Shown here piece after piece: positions 50,672 to 57,347 of a stretch of 64,000 bases of DNA. The position numbers and the translations under genes are program-made. A model generated the notes under the pieces. It searched no databases and was not told the origin of the DNA. It saw only the letters and a program-made list of their open reading frames with translations. The stretch's first letter is position 1. Every line of letters begins with the position of its first letter. This stretch comes from a virus. Location of the stretch: positions 24,622 to 88,621 of the IMG/VR virus record IMGVR_UViG_3300032053_000025; one strand, given 5' to 3'.

Positions 50672-50724
50672 TTAATTATAGGAGAGCCGGACATTAGGCC
50701 GGGTCCAAAAAACGGGAGGGAAAT

Positions 50725-50877
50725 ATGACAAGATATGAATACGAAGATAAAAATGGGGATTTTTTCCCGCTCAACGCCACTACCGATAGTAGAGCAAAAA
50801 AAGAAGCTAAAAAATATAAAGACGTAAAAAGAATAATTGCCTTACGGGAATCTGACGGCCAAAGATACACATTGTAA
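50725..50877 (+). CDS. small basic protein, 50 aa
   Basis: GGGAGGG before ATG at 50725. The charged product MTRYEYEDKNGDFFPL followed by RAKKEAKKYKDVKR has a basic helix in the middle. It sits behind a strong promoter, so it is likely an early host-takeover peptide, as an inference. Confidence 0.6.
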   Translation: MTRYEYEDKNGDFFPLNATTDSRAKKEAKKYKDVKRIIALRESDGQRYTL

Positions 50878-50986
50878 ATAATAACTAATCTCTTCACCCA
50901 ACTAGGAGGTTTAAATTGGAACAGTAAATTTTAAAAAGAGGATAAATGGGTATATCAAGAACAATTCAAATCGGAGGGCAAATAAC

Positions 50987-51514
50987 ATGGAAAAAAAATT
51001 CCCATTTAATTTAAGAAAAATTCATCCCGGCATTGATTGGGTAATGAGAGCTGTAGCAGGTAAAAAAGAAGAACGCGAGGCTCTTAAATGTGTTTTGTAC
51101 GAGGAAAATACTTTGGTTGCCTGTGATGGCAAACGACTGCATATTTTAAAGGATGATGAGTTAAGCGGGGTTTTCCCGGAACCTGGGTTATATGAAATTA
51201 TTACAGCAAAAGACAACACAATTTTGCGCAAAAAAGAGGATTTAGAATTTCCTAAATATAAGCAAGTTATCCCAGAAACATCGAAGACGGAATTAAAATT
51301 GTTTATAGAGGATGATACTTTAAGTATTAGTAAGGCGATAATAATATTAGGCCGCTTACGCTTAGATTGGGGAATTAATTTTGATTATGTTAAGGCTTTA
51401 GCAAGTGATCAATGGGAATTAACTTGTGATGTAGAAAAATCAAATGGGTATAAATTAACTGCTGGAAATAAAATAGCAGTAATTATGCCTATAAACATGA
51501 AGGTAAAGGATTAA
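50987..51514 (+). CDS. beta-sliding-clamp-like protein, 175 aa
   Basis: GGAGGG site. Features of bacterial DnaN: LVACDGKRLHIL (compare the A-T-D-G-x-R-L strand), FPKYKQVIP (compare FPDYRxVLP) and a C-terminal IAVIMPI (compare YVIMPM). It has about half the length of DnaN, enough for one to one and a half domains, so a ring would need more subunits. Just ahead of the RuvB-like ATPase, consistent with a replication role. Confidence 0.6.
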   Translation: MEKKFPFNLRKIHPGIDWVMRAVAGKKEEREALKCVLYEENTLVACDGKRLHILKDDELSGVFPEPGLYEIITAKDNTILRKKEDLEFPKYKQVIPETSKTELKLFIEDDTLSISKAIIILGRLRLDWGINFDYVKALASDQWELTCDVEKSNGYKLTAGNKIAVIMPINMKVKD

Positions 51515-51515
51515 T

Positions 51516-52604
51516 ATGGCTACAATCTTTTTAGAATTATTGGTAATCTTGGCTATATGTTATTTATGTATGCCAAAAAAGCCACAGGAAGCTCCAAGCG
51601 GGGCTTGTTTTGATGGGGGTGTAATAACTATGAGACAAACTTCCGGGGCTCCCAAAGAGATTAAATCTGGTATTGATACAACTTTAATTAAGCCTTATGA
51701 TAAGCCTGTAAAAATCTATATATACCGGCCTCAGACGTTAGATCAATTTATAGGACAAGAACAGGCAAAGGATGAGATAAGATCCTTTGTCAAGGTTGTG
51801 CAGGAATTGAAACCCAATTCTCACCTTTTAGTTTCCGGTTGGGCAGGAACCGGAAAATCGACGATAGTATATGTTCTAGCTAATTTATTGCAAGCGAAAA
51901 TGTTTTATCGAACACCTCAACAATTAATGGATAATGATGCAGTAATTGAGATATGCAATAAGATAGGAGAAGCAAAAGAAAAACAAGTAATTTTGTTTTT
52001 GGATGAGATTCACGGTTTAGATTCAAAGGTTGCAGAAACCCTCTATATGGTGATGGAAGATTCGAAATTAGCAGGGGTTGATATTAGACCTTTTATATTG
52101 GCCGGGGCAACAACAGAATTAAATATTTTACAGAAAAAATTAAGCCCTTTGGTTGATAGATTTTCTACGAAAATAGTTTTAGATAGGTATAGCTCTGAGG
52201 ATCTTTATAAAATCATAACCCAATATAAACGGCAATTATATCCCGAGATTAAATTGGAGGATGAGGATTTAAGGACTATATCAAAAAATGCCAAACGAAC
52301 GCCAAGAATTGCAATAGGGCTATTAATGAAAGATTTGGTAGAAAAAGATATTGATAAAGTAATGAACCAAAGCGGGATTATAGTTGATGGTTTAACTAAT
52401 ATTGATATTAGGTTGTTACAAGTATTAAAGGATAATATTAAACCTATGGGGGCCGAGGCCTTGGCCCAAAGAGCATCTATACCCACGTCAGATTATTTAG
52501 TTGTTTATGAACCATTTTTAGCTGCGGAAGGTTACATCAATCGAACCCCTCGCAGGGTGCTCGGGGACAAAGGGAAACAAATTTTAGAGCAATTAGGGAG
52601 TTAA
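51516..52604 (+). CDS. RuvB-like AAA+ ATPase with N-terminal membrane helix
   Basis: 362 aa. Residues 1-20 are hydrophobic (FLELLVILAICYLCM), a likely membrane anchor, followed by a linker of about 40 residues. From residue 70 it reads as RuvB: RPQTLDQFIGQEQAKDEI, GWAGTGKST (Walker A, 108-116), ILFLDEIH (Walker B), ILAGATTE (sensor 1), PLVDRFS (Arg finger, 215), RTPRIA (sensor 2), and the winged-helix end INRTPRRVLGDKGKQIL. No RuvA or RuvC was seen. It could be a branch-migration motor or serve the clamp-like protein before it. Confidence 0.85.
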   Translation: MATIFLELLVILAICYLCMPKKPQEAPSGACFDGGVITMRQTSGAPKEIKSGIDTTLIKPYDKPVKIYIYRPQTLDQFIGQEQAKDEIRSFVKVVQELKPNSHLLVSGWAGTGKSTIVYVLANLLQAKMFYRTPQQLMDNDAVIEICNKIGEAKEKQVILFLDEIHGLDSKVAETLYMVMEDSKLAGVDIRPFILAGATTELNILQKKLSPLVDRFSTKIVLDRYSSEDLYKIITQYKRQLYPEIKLEDEDLRTISKNAKRTPRIAIGLLMKDLVEKDIDKVMNQSGIIVDGLTNIDIRLLQVLKDNIKPMGAEALAQRASIPTSDYLVVYEPFLAAEGYINRTPRRVLGDKGKQILEQLGS

Positions 52605-52618
52605 AAGGAGGTAATAAA

Positions 52619-52918
52619 ATGAATAAGAGAGAAGCAATTTTAAACGCAAAGTTGTTGTTGAAAAGAATGAAAACTTCGGGCTGGCAGATAAGAGTTTAGG
52701 AAAATTTAGGATGGCATTATGTTCTTACTAATCAAAGTGTCAGGATTGATAATGAGCATAGCAAACAGACTACGGCCATGCTTGCTCCTCATTATTCTTT
52801 TTGGGAAGTAATCCACCATAAGGATCCTAACGAGGCGGTTAAGATATTATTAAATCGTGCCCAAGAAGTTGCACTTGAGCATCTGGACATTGTTTTATCT
52901 GGTAAAAAGATAAGATAA
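52619..52918 (+). pseudogene. 99-codon gene with in-frame amber stop at codon 27
   Basis: AAGGAGGTAATAAA precedes ATG 52619. After 26 codons (ending KTSGWQIRV) comes TAG (52697-52699). The same frame then continues for 72 codons (ENLGWHYVLTNQSVRIDNEH and so on) to TAA at 52918. The downstream part has no start site of its own, so the frame is best read as one gene with Trp or Gln changed to TAG. TAG is an ordinary stop elsewhere here, so nonsense mutation is more likely than recoding. Confidence 0.7.
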
Positions 52919-52929
52919 GGAGAAATAAA

Positions 52930-53262
52930 ATGAAGATCAACAAACAACTCAAAGACGGCAGTATAGAATCAATCAAGCAATGGTTAGCTCATCAAGTTAT
53001 TTTTAAGCATATTCCAAACAAGAAGGCACTCACTAATCAAGTCAATCGAATTATTGCAATCAAGCGTAAACGAAATTCAATCTATGCCCAGAAATTAATT
53101 GATAGTCCCCTATTTATTTTATCCTTGAAACAAACGAGGATCGATGTTAAACGGGACCAATTAACAGGCAGGCAAATTCCTTTAACTTGGAGTAAGAACA
53201 TCTCAAAGATCGCCCGGTATGTAAGATTAAATGAGCCTGGAGGCTTACAATGGCAGATATAG
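52930..53262 (+). CDS. basic hypothetical protein next to recombinase, 110 aa
   Basis: AAGGAG site. Very basic and helical (VNRIIAIKRKRNSIYAQKL), overlapping the recombinase gene by 13 bases. The coupling suggests a partner of the recombinase, for instance a directionality factor or DNA-binding accessory; no motif proves it. Confidence 0.55.
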   Translation: MKINKQLKDGSIESIKQWLAHQVIFKHIPNKKALTNQVNRIIAIKRKRNSIYAQKLIDSPLFILSLKQTRIDVKRDQLTGRQIPLTWSKNISKIARYVRLNEPGGLQWQI

Positions 53263-54029
53263 ATTTATTTAGAGATTGGTTATTATTGAATCGATTTTCA
53301 GTTACCCGCTACGCGGATAATATGCGAGTTTATTTCCGTCAAGAACCAATCTTTGATGAGGTTAGTTTTAACAGGTTTATTTTAAAACAAAGGCTTAATC
53401 ATTTGCCTGGCACTCTAAACAATTATATTAAGGCGGCTCAAGCATATAGTAAATTTGTTGGGGTACAGTTTAAATTGCCTCAGTATTTTGAGGTCACTGA
53501 TAAGTTACCTGCCTATATGTCATTTGAATTTTTTGAAAAGGAGATTATACCCGCACTACCTTTGATGTTTGAGCATCAACATTTAAAGATTAAAGCTCTA
53601 TTATATTTTATGTTTTTTTGCGGTCAGCGTAAACACGAAATTGAGGTTATGAAACGTTCGCAAATAAATTTTAAGGAGGGTACATTTTTAGCTTACAATT
53701 TAAAATCAAAGAATGAAAGATTAATACCATTGGCCTTCAAATTGATACCTATATTGAAGGAATATTTTGTTCAAGAACCAGAGGTTAATAATGCTTTCAA
53801 TTTGGGAGGAGGTTCATTGCAGTATATCTTCGATAAGTTAAAAACTAACTGGCCGGATAAACATATACATCCTCATATGTATAAACATTCTTGTGCTATT
53901 CATTTGCAAAGGAATGGATTTACTACGAGGGAAATTCAACATGTTTTGGGGCATCGATCAATTTTGACAACTGCGAAGTATGAACGAGTACACTTGGAAT
54001 TTTTGCAGAAGAAATTCAACCAACTTTAA
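53250..54029 (+). CDS. tyrosine recombinase (Xer/phage integrase family)
   Basis: 259 aa, GGAGG before ATG. Core-binding N-domain (1-85), catalytic domain after. Catalytic residues: Arg127 (FCGQRKHEIE), Lys154 (beta-hairpin LKSKNERLIPL), His209 with Lys212 where Arg is normal (HMYKH), His235 (LGHRS) and nucleophile Tyr244 (TAKYERV). It could integrate the phage, resolve dimers or invert fibre DNA. No attachment site is established; see the 50-base repeat nearby. Confidence 0.85.
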   Translation: MADIDLFRDWLLLNRFSVTRYADNMRVYFRQEPIFDEVSFNRFILKQRLNHLPGTLNNYIKAAQAYSKFVGVQFKLPQYFEVTDKLPAYMSFEFFEKEIIPALPLMFEHQHLKIKALLYFMFFCGQRKHEIEVMKRSQINFKEGTFLAYNLKSKNERLIPLAFKLIPILKEYFVQEPEVNNAFNLGGGSLQYIFDKLKTNWPDKHIHPHMYKHSCAIHLQRNGFTTREIQHVLGHRSILTTAKYERVHLEFLQKKFNQL

Positions 54030-54042
54030 AAGGAGGAATAAA

Positions 54043-54933
54043 ATGAGAGATTTATTTAAGTTTGTATTGGTTTTAGTTTTATCTTTGCTTCTTACGATAT
54101 GGCTTTATGTTTTTTCCTTTGGTTGTGTCGGAGTTGATTGTGTCAAAGATTCAAATGTATTTGATTCCAATGATGGAAAAGCAGGCGATATTCTTGCTTA
54201 CTGCGGAGAAAAAGGAAATGATTCAATTGGAATTTGGACAGACCCGAAAGACATTACAGCATTAAGAGGAGAAGACGGTTCTGATGGTTATACGCCGATT
54301 AAAGGTGTAGATTATTTCGACGGAGTTGATGGTGTAGGCATGGATGGTATTAATGGCTATACCCCAGTCAAAGGCATAGACTATTTTGACGGTTTGAATG
54401 GTAAGGATGGCGTTGGGAAGGACGGGGCTAACGGAAGTGATGGCAAAGACGGGGTAGGTAAAGATGGAACCGATGGCAAGACTCCTATAAAGAATGTTGA
54501 TTACTTCGATGGGTTAAATGGTATCAACGGAACGAATGGAAAGGACGTTGACCCTAAGCTAGTAAATGCGCTGACAGAAAAAAATAACGAGCAAGATAAT
54601 AGGATTAACAGTGTTGAAAAGCAAGTTAAAGGATTATCACAAACACAATATAATATCAGAACAGAATTAAAGTTTATTAGGCAGAAGCATTTGGAAATGG
54701 GAATATATGGGGTTTACAATACTAATAGACGAATTTGTTCCGAGGTTGGAATCAATGTGGTTATTCCGGTGGGAGAAGGATACCAAGACAAAGAAAACAA
54801 ACGGATAAATAGGCGGCTGTCTAATATAGAAAAGCAAATAAGCAATGCCGTAGTACTTGAAAAGGTAATTGATAAATCTGGCAAGGTTTTAAGTATGGGT
54901 ATAAGCTCGTTAAAAGTAGAAAAAAGTTTTTAA
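54043..54933 (+). CDS. collagen-like lipoprotein/surface protein, 296 aa
   Basis: ATG at 54043 (MRDLFKFVLVLVLSLLLT) with AAGGAGGAATAAA. The signal segment ends FSFGC, a lipobox-like site. Residues about 75-180 have G-x-y-rich repeats with DYFDGLNG and KDGVGKDG blocks and three G-Y/K-T-P-I/V-K copies. Residues 185-235 are coiled coil. Early-region location and export suggest an infected-cell surface protein, possibly superinfection exclusion, rather than a virion part. Its last 50 bases are duplicated downstream. Confidence 0.6.
   Translation: MRDLFKFVLVLVLSLLLTIWLYVFSFGCVGVDCVKDSNVFDSNDGKAGDILAYCGEKGNDSIGIWTDPKDITALRGEDGSDGYTPIKGVDYFDGVDGVGMDGINGYTPVKGIDYFDGLNGKDGVGKDGANGSDGKDGVGKDGTDGKTPIKNVDYFDGLNGINGTNGKDVDPKLVNALTEKNNEQDNRINSVEKQVKGLSQTQYNIRTELKFIRQKHLEMGIYGVYNTNRRICSEVGINVVIPVGEGYQDKENKRINRRLSNIEKQISNAVVLEKVIDKSGKVLSMGISSLKVEKSF
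54884..54933 (+). repeat. 50-base direct repeat, copy 1
   Basis: Identical over 50 bases to 55374-55423. This copy is the 3' end and stop codon of the collagen-like gene. Confidence 0.95.
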
Positions 54934-54952
54934 GTATAAGGAGGTAAATAAT

Positions 54953-55117
54953 ATGTCAAATATTGATGGTATCGACGAATGGCTAAGATCCGAATGTATT
55001 GATTTTTTAAGCAATAGAAATATTTTAGACTTATATGTAATGCCCATAGAAGAATTAAGAAAACAATGCCGAAGGGTTAAAGGGATAGGTATAGAGGCTA
55101 AAAGTGCCTCAAAATAG
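54953..55117 (+). CDS. small hypothetical protein, 54 aa
   Basis: AAGGAGGTAAATAAT before ATG at 54953; TAG at 55115-55117. Acidic N-half (NIDGIDEWLRSECIDF) and basic C-half (LRKQCRRVKGIGIEAK). Lies between the two 50-base repeats. Unassigned. Confidence 0.6.
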   Translation: MSNIDGIDEWLRSECIDFLSNRNILDLYVMPIEELRKQCRRVKGIGIEAKSASK

Positions 55118-55203
55118 CCTTTAGAGTACCCTACAATCGATTATTATTGATTGGTAAGGATAATCTATGGCAACTCAAAATAGGAATATAATTAGTCTCA
55201 AAC

Positions 55204-55232
55204 TTGCAAATTGAGAAATATTGTGTTATACT
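55204..55232 (+). promoter_or_regulatory. promoter of the 55.2-55.6 kb RNA
   Basis: TTGCAA (55204-55209), 17-base spacer, TATACT (55227-55232). Confidence 0.7.
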
Positions 55233-55238
55233 ATGAGT

Positions 55239-55566
55239 ACAGGGATATAATCCCGATTAGGACTATGGCGGTATGCAGGCTTTACCTAAAATAACCGCAT
55301 CGGATTAGTACGATTAGCATAACTAATTATTGTTATGGGCCGAGTAATGGATGACAAAAAGGAAGTTCCATCGAGGTTTTAAGTATGGGTATAAGCTCGT
55401 TAAAAGTAGAAAAAAGTTTTTAATATTGGGGGGGATTAAGAGAAGAGCTTTAGTGAAATTGAAGCTATCTCATTTAGCCGGAAAGCAAGAGCAAAATTAC
55501 GGATTGAGCCGTCCAAGAATATAAATCCGCATAAAGCTTGGTAAATCTTGCTAATCCCCTCTTTTA
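55239..55566 (+). ncRNA. structured RNA candidate, about 330 nt, ending in a terminator stem
   Basis: Starts after a consensus promoter. A 5' module has GGGATATAATCCC and GCGGT/ACCGC hairpins. The middle holds 50-base repeat copy 2. The 3' module is closed by GGGGATTA/TAATCCCC (55431-55438 and 55552-55559), followed by TCTTTT, and contains AGCTT/AAGCT and ACGG/CCGT hairpins. No frame with a ribosome binding site. Could also be two adjacent RNAs. Confidence 0.55.
55374..55423 (+). repeat. 50-base direct repeat, copy 2
   Basis: Second, non-coding copy of the 3' end of the collagen-like gene, 490 bases downstream of the first and in the same orientation. Confidence 0.95.
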
Positions 55567-55602
55567 AATAGTAATTAATGCTATACTTTAATTAAGATTA
55601 AA

Positions 55603-55674
55603 TGGGGAAGATATGTGAATTGGGCTAAACTCTGAGGATACGCAGGATGTAGGTTCGAGTCCTGCTCTCCCCCA
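55603..55674 (+). tRNA. tRNA-like element with aberrant D and anticodon arms
   Basis: The 3' part is a canonical T-arm: GTAGG-TTCGAGT-CCTGC. TGGGGAAGA (55603-55611) pairs with TCTCCCCCA (55666-55674) with one A-C mismatch, a longer-than-normal acceptor helix. The D-loop region has TTGGG but only a 2-bp stem, and the anticodon stem (TCTG/CAGG) leaves an 8-base loop, so no anticodon can be assigned. A TATACT box at 55582-55587 precedes it. A degenerate tRNA or tRNA mimic. Confidence 0.45.
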
Positions 55675-55693
55675 AAATTTAAAGGAGGAATAA

Positions 55694-55930
55694 ATGTTTA
55701 ATTTTTTAAAGGGATTATTTGAACAACCACAACAGAAAAAGAAAGAACCAGAAGAAGTTTTTTGTAATAATTGTTGCCATAATTATTGTGATGAATGTAG
55801 ACATGAAAATAATCTTCGAAAGAGAAGAACGCCTCAAGAACTTTTTTATGATTCTATAAAAACTCAAGATGAACTTAATGTAGACAACAAGTGTTTGTGG
55901 TTTGAAAAGAATTCCTGCTATCCCTATTAA
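55694..55930 (+). CDS. cysteine-rich protein, 78 aa
   Basis: AAAGGAGGAATAA before ATG. Cys cluster CNNCCHNYCDECRHE plus two later Cys, likely a zinc site. Acidic linker before it. A nucleic-acid-binding role is possible; family not recognised. Confidence 0.6.
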   Translation: MFNFLKGLFEQPQQKKKEPEEVFCNNCCHNYCDECRHENNLRKRRTPQELFYDSIKTQDELNVDNKCLWFEKNSCYPY

Positions 55931-56068
55931 AGTACAGCGCCGGAGGCTGGAACGAAGTCTCCTGCTTGGAGAAAGCCTCGGAGGTATATAGAGACCTAAT
56001 AGGGCAGTTGAAAATATGATCGATGGGCTTCATATGAAGCCAGGTAATAACCAATTATAAGGAAATTT
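55931..56068 (+). promoter_or_regulatory. structured intergenic region with a 16-base palindrome
   Basis: TCTCC-TGCTT-GGAGA (55958-55972) is nested in AGGCT/AGCCT (55944-55948 and 55974-55978). GGCTTCATATGAAGCC at 56026-56041 is a perfect 16-base palindrome, a possible operator. No gene was found here. Confidence 0.5.
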
Positions 56069-56185
56069 ATGATAGTCGGAATTAATTTGGCCGATAGCTT
56101 AGAGTGCAACAAGGTTGTTATTATTATTAAATTTTTGGGCCGGGATATTACTATTACAGGGAGAAAAGATTTTATTAACCTATAA
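56069..56185 (+). CDS. small hypothetical protein, 38 aa
   Basis: ATAAGGAAATTT before ATG; ends TAA 56183-56185. Alternating hydrophobic strands (KVVIIIKFLGRDITITGR). Unassigned. Confidence 0.45.
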   Translation: MIVGINLADSLECNKVVIIIKFLGRDITITGRKDFINL

Positions 56186-56217
56186 TCCTAATTTTATCAA
56201 ACAATATAGGAGATACC

Positions 56218-56277
56218 ATGAGTAAAGAATTTTTAACTTATAATAATCCGGTATTTGAGTTACAAAGAAAGGAATAA
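56218..56277 (+). CDS. tiny peptide frame, 19 aa
   Basis: AGGAGATACC before ATG; MSKEFLTYNNPVF then a charged end. Stops two bases before the next ATG, so it may be a coupled leader peptide. Weak evidence. Confidence 0.35.
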   Translation: MSKEFLTYNNPVFELQRKE

Positions 56278-56279
56278 AA

Positions 56280-56600
56280 ATGATTAAACCAGGCTTAGGT
56301 GGATTTTTAATTTTCAAGAAAGATATAGAGAACAAAACAGTGCAGATTAAGCATTATAAAGGTATGCAGGAATTCTGGGTATATCGAACAAAGAAAACCA
56401 AGTCTGATATTTATTTGGCGAATGGCAAAAAATTTGAGCATGAAGGTAATGTAGAGTTATTTTGCATTATTACTTGCAAAGAAAATGACTCAAATATGAT
56501 CGAACAAGATAAAGGATATTTAGTACACGGGATTAAGTTTACAAATCAGGAAACTCCTGATTTGGATAATTATTTAAGCAAGACTAATAGACACCAATAA
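56280..56600 (+). CDS. hypothetical protein, 106 aa
   Basis: AAAGGAATAAAA before ATG. Beta-rich N-half (GGFLIFKKDIENKTVQIKHY) and acidic C-half. No motif recognised. Confidence 0.55.
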   Translation: MIKPGLGGFLIFKKDIENKTVQIKHYKGMQEFWVYRTKKTKSDIYLANGKKFEHEGNVELFCIITCKENDSNMIEQDKGYLVHGIKFTNQETPDLDNYLSKTNRHQ

Positions 56601-56608
56601 GGAATCAA

Positions 56609-56716
56609 ATGAATATAAATTACGATAGGGTGGCCTTTGGTATAGTAATGTTGGGAATTGTTTGCTATTTAGGTATAATGATAGCATTTTTAATTGCTAT
56701 TGGATTACAAGTATAA
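56609..56716 (+). CDS. single-span membrane peptide, 35 aa
   Basis: AAGGAATCAA before ATG at 56609. One hydrophobic helix of about 24 residues (FGIVMLGIVCYLGIMIAFLI). Coupled by position with neighbours. Confidence 0.5.
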   Translation: MNINYDRVAFGIVMLGIVCYLGIMIAFLIAIGLQV

Positions 56717-56727
56717 GTGAGGGATGT

Positions 56728-56949
56728 ATGGACGCTCTATCAACATTAAATCCAAAACAGCGTAAAATATACCTCGAACTTTTGCGTAATTTAATTACAT
56801 TCCAATTACCGGAAGCTGTTCAACAATTAGGATTAGAAGGGGCGGAAGAATCTGTATTAGAATTAATTGAGCAGAAGAAAATTATTGTTGCTTATAATGG
56901 TGAGACTAAAAGATGTTGGTTAGAAATGACCGAGGAGATTAAATGGTAG
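56728..56949 (+). CDS. hypothetical protein, 73 aa
   Basis: ATG at 56728 (MDALSTLNPKQRKIY) with GTGAGGG; an upstream in-frame ATG lies inside the membrane-peptide gene. Helix-rich, winged-helix-like order (LNPKQRKIYLELLRNL, then GAEESVLELIEQKKIIVAY). Possibly DNA-binding. Overlaps the next gene by 7 bases. Confidence 0.55.
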   Translation: MDALSTLNPKQRKIYLELLRNLITFQLPEAVQQLGLEGAEESVLELIEQKKIIVAYNGETKRCWLEMTEEIKW

Positions 56950-57164
56950 ATAAAAAACGGATTAAAAGAATTATAGGTAAGATTGAAAAATTATGGTTGT
57001 CAAATCCAGATTTTAGATTTGGATCGTTGATAGTAAATATGGTTAATTTTTTCAATCAAGATGATGCCCAGATGAATATTGCAACTATAGAGGATTGGGA
57101 TTTGGAAGTAATTTTAGATAAGGTTGAGGTTGTTACTAAACAATTGAGGAGATTAAATGAATAA
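56943..57164 (+). CDS. small conserved phage protein, DUF1040-like, 73 aa
   Basis: Begins VDKKRIKRIIGKIEKLWLSN, then PDFRFGSLIVNMV. The R-I-x-x-I-x-x-I-E-x-x-W-x-x-x-P-D-x-R-x-G-x-L-I-x-N pattern is that of small phage/YihD-type proteins. Overlaps its neighbours on both sides. Function unknown. Confidence 0.6.
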   Translation: MVDKKRIKRIIGKIEKLWLSNPDFRFGSLIVNMVNFFNQDDAQMNIATIEDWDLEVILDKVEVVTKQLRRLNE

Positions 57165-57336
57165 ATCAATGGTTGGAACTATTCTATTTTGGTTGGGGGC
57201 TTGTTTTGGTGTGGGAGCGATCCTGAACGCTTTATTGAAAGATATACCATCTATATTAACACTAATTGTAGCCGGCTTTATGGTGGCTGGGGGGCTATAC
57301 ATACAAAATATTTTTAAAACCGAAAGTTGGAGATAA
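57157..57336 (+). CDS. two-span membrane protein, 59 aa
   Basis: ATG at 57157 overlaps the previous stop by 8 bases, and a GAGGAG lies upstream. Two hydrophobic helices (TILFWLGACFGVGAIL and ILTLIVAGFMVAGGLYI) joined by a short charged loop. Holin-like in shape only. Confidence 0.55.
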   Translation: MNKSMVGTILFWLGACFGVGAILNALLKDIPSILTLIVAGFMVAGGLYIQNIFKTESWR

Positions 57337-57347
57337 GGAGGAATATC

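Noticed and set aside
52930-54029. Complete integration module
   Set aside because: A recombinase and a basic neighbour exist, but no repressor, excisionase motif or tRNA-derived attachment core was recognised.
2929-55117. TAG recoding (alternative genetic code)
   Set aside because: TAG ends genes at 2929-2931, 3635-3637 and 55115-55117, each directly followed by the ribosome binding site or start region of another unit, so it acts as a normal stop.
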